A stretch of 64,000 nucleotides of DNA from Sipunculus nudus (taxonomy: Eukaryota > Annelida > Sipuncula > Golfingiida > Sipunculidae), in contig CM049313.1 in the NCBI GenBank assembly GCA_026874595.1, forward strand, positions 56,005,159 through 56,069,158, written 5' to 3'. Of the stretch, positions 56,624 to 64,000 are shown piece after piece. The first letter of the stretch is position 1. Each line of letters opens with the position of its first letter. The notes under the pieces are model-generated. The model worked only from the letters and a program-made list of their open reading frames with translations. It had not been told where the DNA came from and ran no database searches. Both the position numbers and the translations under genes were made by a program.

Positions 56624-59600
56624 AAATTTATGCTCGTCACGTCTACATCTAAGTTATTGCTATTGCTTCCTATGGCACATTTAAGATATATTTTAACACT
56701 TTGGGCATTCATAAAACTAGATAGAATATGTAGCCACATACGTGGCTGGTAATAGGCCCTATACTCTCTCCTTCCATCACAATGATGATTTCAGCTTTGT
56801 CCATTTCCGTTTCCTTGTAGATCGGAGTAAATAAAATGTGTTTAAATCTTGATAGAATGTAAATATATTATGAAATCGAGAAAATATATATAATTGAAAA
56901 TGGTCTTGAAGTTCCTAGTTTTACCACTACTATTCTTGTTTTTAAACTGGTTAAATTAGTGAAACCTAGATCATTACTTCATGAAAAGTTGTGCTATCAC
57001 ACTGAACACGAAAGTCTTAATCAAATTTAGAGCTGTTATTTAAGATATTTCGTGCATGTTAATGCATTTTTACGCCTCAAGAGGAAACGTCTGACCTAGG
57101 ACACGCGGTGATGTACTCGTTCAGGGTACAGGGGAAACATCCATCACTAAAGCTAAATGCCAGTGTATTAATATTGAAATGGCTTAGAACAATGAAAACG
57201 ATAAATTTTGCAAAATAGTGTGAGAACAAATTGTGAAAAAAACTGTAATTGTAACAAAATACCCAAAAATATGAAACATGAATCATTCCCGTTTGTATTG
57301 TTCAATTATGTAACATTTCATGGAAGACTAGATTCTCCTTAGAGCAGTGGCGATCATTTAAGGATCGTTAATGTCTAGCGTGCCTTGTGTGCTTCGCTAC
57401 AACCATTAATCAACTGACATTACAAAAATGGTGTCGAACTTGAAGAAAGAGCGTAATTAAAATTAGAAATCAATTATTATGTTTGCTCCACCGTGGAAAC
57501 CCTGAGAGTGTTTGCAAGAAGATTTATGTAACCATTTGATGAAGAATATTAACGGGAATTAATGGGTCAATCTTGTCTCAGTGTTGTTGTGTAGGATCTG
57601 TACTGACTTGATACACGAGGTTACGGTTAGACCGTTTACAGGGTACGCTTTGCATTTGTTCGTAGTTTTGGTTGTTGATTAAATTTTATAATCTGGCTTC
57701 ATCCTGGTTTGTCTTTCACCACCCTGCTACCCCTTTACAAGTGTTTATTTCATCAATAAACACCCAAGTTCATTCCTGCCAGGAATCCTGTTTAAGTATT
57801 CTGGCCGCAGAAGTTAAATGCTCGAGTGGTTGCTGTGAAACCCCATAGATTAAATAAACTGGGCCAATATTGACTTGAATTAAGATACCAGCATGTATAT
57901 CTGTGAACAGTTACTCTTTTATGAGACACATATGGTATATGAAATCGATATGATACGTAAACCTGAATCTTGGACCTAAACGAAACAGCTGGACCTAATT
58001 TAACACGTAAAAAGTACATAAACAAGCTGCAATTCGCAATAATATGTGTATTATCTCCCGCTTTAGTTCATTCTGGTTAAATACAAAAGTTCCGAAATGA
58101 AACGATCCCGGTACACGGACTCACGGAGAAACGAAAGCCTAATCTAACATTCATAGAAACTAGTTCAGCCTTCCACCAAGCAAGGCGGACCCAAAGTTTA
58201 GTAAAAGGAGGGCACCAACCCAGGAGGACTAATGACAAAACTTTAAAAAAAAGGTCCCCTCGTCCGGAAAAGGGGGCGGGGTGAAAAATTGGTCTGAAAC
58301 CCTTAAAAAGGTTGCGCTGGCTCAAATAGATCCGGACCCCTTGGACACCTCCCCTGGATCCGCTTCTGCCAAGCCTGAACGTGCGTACTCTTATTACGTC
58401 TAACTTTCATCAGGTCCTGCAGATAAATGGGTGACGGCATAAAAAGCGGACTGATTTCGTATTTTTATTGTCCCATCTCTTTTTATCTCATTGGCTTATT
58501 CTTTTTTTTCCAAGGGAGAAGTAAACACTTTCGAAAATCAGGCCTTACATGAATCCATAAAATATTTCCAATGACAATATCGGTACTGCATCCTTTAATA
58601 ACATTTTCTTTTACATCCTCTTATTTGAATACATGCGAGAACAGGCGCTGCCAGGACAGTAAATCGGGCAATGCTGTTTATATATTTAATAGATAATTAA
58701 TAGATATTTTAATAGATAAGTTTATTTACAGGAAATACGCACGAGATGATGTGCAAGATGCAGAAAATAGATAACCTTATCAGAAAGCTGACCTACTGTC
58801 CAGAAACAGGATTAAAGCCCAGGTGAAAGTATTACTGAAATGGCTAAAATATAATTGACACAGAACACAGCCATAGTCATAGATCAGTCGCAATTAAAAG
58901 AAGTAGTCCAAGTAATGTGTCTGGAAGCTGTACCCACAGGAGATGTCTCTTTAGAAGGGAAAGGAATCAAGCTTGCTTAGGACCCGAGGCACCCCAGACA
59001 AAAGTCCTCAAACATAATGAAATCAAATATGGTGTCAAGATCTGATTTGCCTTTGAAGTTTGTTTCTTTGTGCTCAGGCATTTTGTCTCCGGTCCAAAGG
59101 AAAAGTTACAAAAACCCTCCTTAGATTGCATTTATAATAATCATTAATGTGCATTTAAGCTTTAACAAGTAAGCACAGTTAATTATACACGATTATAATT
59201 GATATACAGCACAAAGAATATAATCTACTAATTTTAATATTATAATCTATTGGGCTTTCAGGTATGTTATTGCAACTTAATCCTGAAATTATAAGAATTT
59301 CGTGACAATTGCCATAAGACTGTATGAAATATATAAAGTTATTGTAAGATAATTTTTTTAATAGTAAGTCATACGTCTTCCAGTCTAATAAATAAACAAA
59401 TTGTGTGTTACAAAATAAAGTCCATATATAGCTAGTGTTTCTTTTTACGACAAACTCATAAAGGTAAAAGATTAATAGATTTTACGTTAATTACCTCACG
59501 GTGCCTTCTGTTTAATTTTATTTGTGTTTTAATAAAACTTAAGTTAATTGTGGATTTATATACTATGTAATGCAAGGCAGAACGATTAAAAGATGGATGT

Positions 59601-60880
59601 TATCAGTTATTACTGATCCATATGTTTAATTTTTTCACTGATACAGCAGACATTTTAATACTGTATTCTGAAGCAAGGCTGACATGGTGAATTTTTAGTT
59701 ATATTATAATCATAATCTTCATAATAACAAAGAATGGCAGTTAATAACTTGAACTCATGAAACTCATGAAAGCGAGAAAAGAGCTGGAGACAATTAAAAC
59801 CGAATGGTTAAAGAATACCTTATACAAATATATACGACAGTGTGCATACTTTTTTACCGTAAGAGATGGAAACCCCATAACTGGTATTCGCCTGGAAATA
59901 AAAGCAAAAGAAAACAAGGTCAAATGGTCAAATATAACCTTTTGAGAGAAACATTTTTGTGATCGTTATTAAAAAATTTGAACTTAATAAGAAGGAAATA
60001 AGAGAGAATACATAATTGAGAATACCATTTTTTTTGTATGCAGGACATAATTGCAAGAAGAAATTTACGAGAATGCATTTGCAGGATTGTATGGGTACGG
60101 GGTGGAAAATTGACATTATTGCGTTAAGTACAGACAGGAGAAAGAGGGATTAAAGAAATTCCGTGTAGTATTCTTCCGAGGGAATCTAAAGAGATCCAAT
60201 TGTCGATAAATTGCATTCAGTATTTCAGGTTGCTTAATCAATTCCTTTTTGTCCCTTTCCAACTCCGTTGATGCTGATATTTTGTTCTCACAAGAACAGC
60301 TTTCTTGTTATTTATTATTATATGCCTAACTTAAAATTTTCCCATGATTCATCATACAGCAATTGACATTATATACATTACGTAAACTGAATATTAATTA
60401 TACAAAAGCTCTACGGGAATCTAAAATAAACAAAAAATACAACCTTTATCTGTACAGTGATTGCACGTTAGCTCTAAAATACAAGACAAAGTATAAAAGA
60501 GTAATTGTACGAATCTTGATTTAATGTTAATAGAAATATATTTAGAATCATACTCGAAAGTCTCATCCGGAATCACATCATCTGATGGTTACATGAGTGC
60601 TTTTAAGCAGCCGGTGTCGTCAGCGATGTTATGGCGTACCAGTTTATGAATCTCTTCCCTACCTCGGTAATTTATGATTAAGACGGATCCTAAAAGGGGC
60701 AACCCCTCCCAACATCCCAGCATTTACGACTACTGCTGGCTCGTAAAGGCATATGACTGTTCATTTGTGGCAAAAATTGACTGTTCCTGGACGATGCAAT
60801 ATGGACCGTTCATTCAAAGGATATTTATTGACCTGCGAACCATTGTGTTGGACCACATGGAATGCTACCCAAAGGTCTCT
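56624..60880. other. Non-coding flank, nothing recognised
   Basis: A short G/C-richer stretch at 58110-58380 contains repeat-like GGATCCG sequence. Short ORFs only; no exon or RNA gene is supported. Confidence 0.5.
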
Positions 60881-60884
60881 ATTT

Positions 60885-60990
60885 CAGTGACGACTGCTGT
60901 AGCTTTTGTTATGCTGTACCGTATGGTATGATACCTTGCGATTGTCATTTGTGATGACTACTGCAGCCTTTGTTATGCTGTACCTGTTAA
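60885..60990 (+). repeat. Short tandem duplication, about 65-bp period
   Basis: GTGACGACTGCTGTAGCTTT TGTTATGCTGTACC at about 60887 recurs as GTGATGACTACTGCAGCCTT TGTTATGCTGTACC at about 60951. Confidence 0.8.
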
Positions 60991-61769
60991 CCTGTGATTA
61001 TTTAGATTATATTATCAGTGAAAAAGCGATTGTCTACAGAAAAATTAATGATTAATGTTCATGTCGGAAATTTAACAAGACAAAGGATGTTTTTGGATCT
61101 ATGATCAATTAAATAATAAACAATTAAACAATATAGGTAACCTTCGTGCAACACGATTTTTGTACTTTATTCATATGTATTATAATTACACCCACACGTT
61201 ACGAAGTTACTTTGGTCATGGGATAGAGCACATGACTCAAAGCCGTGAGCTGACAGATGAGGCAGTGAGATTTTTCTTGATCAGTCCCCACCCAGAGTTA
61301 GCGCTCTGCATGCTTAATGGGAATGCCCTGCCCCGAGAGTACGCCTTGCGGAATTGCTGATATGAGCCAGCGATTGGGTCGATTGAACACCAAGGGTCCG
61401 CAGGTGCAGCCAAAATCTAAACTTGCAGAAGCTAACTTTAAAAGTGGAGGCGGTTACCTCTAACAAACATGTATTTAAAAACAAATTACTGAGAACATGC
61501 ATCATAATATTAAATACCTTTGGGATGTAAGCGACTTAAGCCAAACCTGACAGACTACAGTCTGGAAATGAATGTTCGGTATATCGAGAAAACGGTTCCC
61601 ATAATTAACACCTGTACTCATAATCAAGAACAGATAATATGGTCTTATAAGTTTTATTTATCAAAAGAAAGCAGGTTACATATACCTCCCATAAAGGTGC
61701 CCATTCGCCTACCTTTTGAAAAAAAGAATTTATGCGATTTCTGGCTTCCTCTGTGTATATATTAATGAT

Positions 61770-62113
61770 CTAAGGGTAATTTTGGTTGTGAAAAGTTCTA
61801 TAAGGCCTTCATGAAGGATGTATGAACTTGTTTGACAAAAATAATTTGTAAACACTGCATTGTCGACAAACCAGAAAACATGTAACCTAAGGTGGTAGGT
61901 CACTTATAGCAAAACGCAATTTGCAAAGCTCTGGCTTATCTTACTCACTGCAAGATGCCCTTGTTAATTTTTTTTTATTATTTTGTCGGGCCTCCACATA
62001 TTATAATCACGCTGAATAAACAAAACAAGCAGCCTCTGTGCGGTGATATCCACGTTTGCCGTCAAATTTTTATAAAAGCTCCAAGGGATTATTTTTAATT
62101 TATAAAAGTCAGA
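61770..62113 (+). mobile_element. Foldback-type repeat, copy A
   Basis: Starts CTAAGGGTAATTTTGGTTGT and contains CATGAAGGATGTATGAACTT GTTT, CATGTAACCTAAGGTGGTAG, GCAAAGCTCTGGCTTATC, AACAAAACAAGCAGCCT and TTTTTATAAAAGC. The same order is found in reverse at 63640-64000. Non-coding; likely a non-autonomous DNA element. Confidence 0.85.
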
Positions 62114-63234
62114 TATTGAACCCCTTAAATCAGAGTAATGTTCCGTTAAGCGTCAACGTTGCTTGGTTTTATATACATATTGTTGGAAGCAGCAATGTTA
62201 TTTCAGGTATTGTGAGATCAGAATATCAGCCCACAATAAAATTACATTGAATATGCATTGACCATTTAGATTCCTATTTGTCTATAAAACAGCTACGTCT
62301 GCCCCGGTTTTTCTTTTGATGTCCGACTATTATACGCTGTTGACCTTTTAGAGTCTCCTGTAATTTATGACACTCTGACATGGTAGTTTCTAAGGTTACC
62401 TTCTCATCAAATCCAGAAGTAAAGGCTAAATGAAGCGACGATGAATAAAACCGGTGCTTGTAACTCGCTGTTATTGTTTGCCACCAGCGGATTCTAACAA
62501 AATGCAGTTTTAGGATGTTTAAATCACAGTCAATTTGTTCAAAAAATAAATCTATTAATTAAAAGTAAATGCCCCTCCATATGTTGTAAAAGAAAATAGC
62601 TATCGATTTACAACTGCCAATCAATCCGATGTTTTTACCAGAAACCATGTAGGATTTCAGATAAAAAGAAATTTAGTTATTTTTACGATTTTATATTATA
62701 AGGAAGCAGGCACATGAGTTCTCATCCGATCCGAGAAGCCAGGCTGAGTAATTCTGTTATAATGGTGAGGTCACCTCCAGAGCGTGAGGATGCGGGCAAA
62801 TGGCCACAAAACTGTCTACGCAGATAAACTTCCCAACTTGAGACGTGTGCTTATTTCCTGACCTCGCAAAAATTTTAACCACTCAAAGGGGCTGCAATTT
62901 TATGTAGAGACAAATACGCGGATGTCGCAAGTCGCATGTTGGAATTAATCGTATACCGCTGGTATCATCTGTCTGCCAATATATACTATAGTATGTCTCC
63001 TGGTCTAAGATTGAACTGACAACGTTAATAAAAATCAAAACAATAAAGCTGTGTTGTTGTATTTCATATTTCAAGTTTTTTTTAGGCCAGCTATTCAACT
63101 TTAGAATTCATGTGATTATGGCTCACTGTGCGCACATATTAATGACATGCAGGTAATTGCTGTTCACAGAGGAAAAATTTCTAGGTGACGGATATTTGAG
63201 CGTGTTTATCTACAATAAACGGAGATACCATTTG
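62114..63234. other. Non-coding spacer between repeat copies
   Basis: No feature is supported. Confidence 0.5.
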
Positions 63235-63585
63235 ACCTAAGGTGGATGGTTGCATGTATTCGTTCACTAGTTGCAAAACGCCCTTTGCAAGGCCCCGGGT
63301 TGTCATATGTCCTTGTTAAATTATTTTGGCGGGCTCTCTATTTGTTAAAAATGGGAGGATATAAATATAACAAATAATGACAAACGCCCTTTACTTATCT
63401 TCATTTCGTGTTATTTGGCGCTAAATGTCCTTGTTGATATTATTTTGGCTTGCCCATCTACAAATTTTAGAAAAGGTGGCTTTAAACAGAACGAACAGCA
63501 TGTGTTTGTCAGGTTGGCATTTTTAGGCCTATTTTTTTTTATAAAGTATCAAGCGATTATTTTTAGTTAATATACGTCAAAAAAT
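63235..63585 (+). mobile_element. Foldback-type repeat, copy B (diverged, 5' end missing)
   Basis: ACCTAAGGTGGATGG, TTGCAAAACGCCCTTTGCAA, ATGTCCTTGTTAAATTATTT TGGCGGGC, a second internal CTTGTTGATATTATTTTGGC (a short duplication) and GCGATTATTTTTAGTTAATA align with copy A. It lacks the CTAAGGGTA end. Confidence 0.75.
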
Positions 63586-63639
63586 CGGAACAGGTTCCTT
63601 TAAAGAGCCCACTCACTTATGTCACCTTTATAATCTAAA

Positions 63640-64000
63640 GATATTCATTTGATGCTTTTATAAAAATAGGACGAAAACGTGGAAATCACCGCGTATACAG
63701 GCTGCTTGTTTTGTTTATATCAACGTGTTTAAAATTTATTGGGGCCCGCCAAAGTAATCAAAATAATTAAAAAAGCAATTTGGCGGCCAGTCAGATAAGC
63801 TAGAGCTTTGCAAATGGACAAATGGTGTTTTGCAACAGGTGGAATTTCTACCGCCGCATATATGAAACCTACCGCCTTAGGTTACATGTGTTTCCCGTTT
63901 GTCAACAAAGCTAAGTTTACCATCACGTTGTTGATAAACAAGTTCATACATCCTTCACGGTGGCGTTATAAGTACTTTTCAAAACCAGTAATACCCTTAG
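63640..64000 (-). mobile_element. Foldback-type repeat, copy C, reaching the window edge
   Basis: Read on the minus strand from 64000 it begins CTAAGGGTATTACTGGTTTT G, then GTGAAGGATGTATGAACTTG TTT, CATGTAACCTAAGGCGGTAG, GCAAAGCTCTAGCTTATC and AACAAAACAAGCAGCC, matching copy A. It faces copy B head-on with a short gap, forming a large inverted repeat. Confidence 0.85.

Overview
The window reads as AT-rich, intron-rich, repeat-rich invertebrate nuclear DNA, most likely from a mollusc and possibly a bivalve. The reasons are the alpha-type nicotinic receptor with GT-AG introns, a decayed APE-type LINE, LTR and foldback copies, long AT/CT microsatellites, and dispersed repeats ending in GACGGACGGAC-type tracts or CTTGGCGGAGGTAATA, which I associate from general knowledge with molluscan genomes. 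The organism call is inference. There is no bacterial-type operon, CRISPR array or rRNA. || The only gene I can reconstruct lies on the minus strand from about 51027 down to 23401 (possible 3' UTR to about 22067). It is a complete 505-residue nicotinic acetylcholine receptor alpha subunit, alpha9/alpha10-like, in seven coding exons: 50714-50774, 32363-32520, 30508-30552, 30169-30278, 26578-26779, 25699-26050 and 23401-23990. All junctions are GT-AG, the phases agree, and all expected elements are present (short signal peptide, loops A to D, Cys-loop, vicinal Cys pair, M1 to M4). Its stop codon and last seven codons lie inside a roughly 31-bp minisatellite. || Layout: 1-22450 is non-coding flank with scattered repeats: a 130-bp tandem family at 966-1240, an LTR fragment at 2181, a pogo-like end at 3117, a repeat pair at 8041 and 12664, a 302-bp tandem at 8640-9480, and microsatellites. 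The minisatellite occupies 22455-23425 and the receptor gene follows. Intron 4 holds a solo LTR (28104-28745). Intron 1 (18.2 kb) holds a dead LINE (about 37.0-41.1 kb), a repeat with a perfect estrogen-response-element palindrome (41794-41808), and further tandem repeats (44150-45900). 51028-64000 is upstream flank with an unexplained 123-codon ORF (52716-53087), an LTR copy with an embedded C-rich minisatellite (55580-56623) and a three-copy foldback cluster (61770-64000). || The strongest observations are the receptor terminus created by a minisatellite, a proline at position 2' of the pore helix, and repeat families carrying nuclear-receptor-type motifs. I found no convincing wholly new gene system. 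Base composition and copy numbers are read by eye, not computed.
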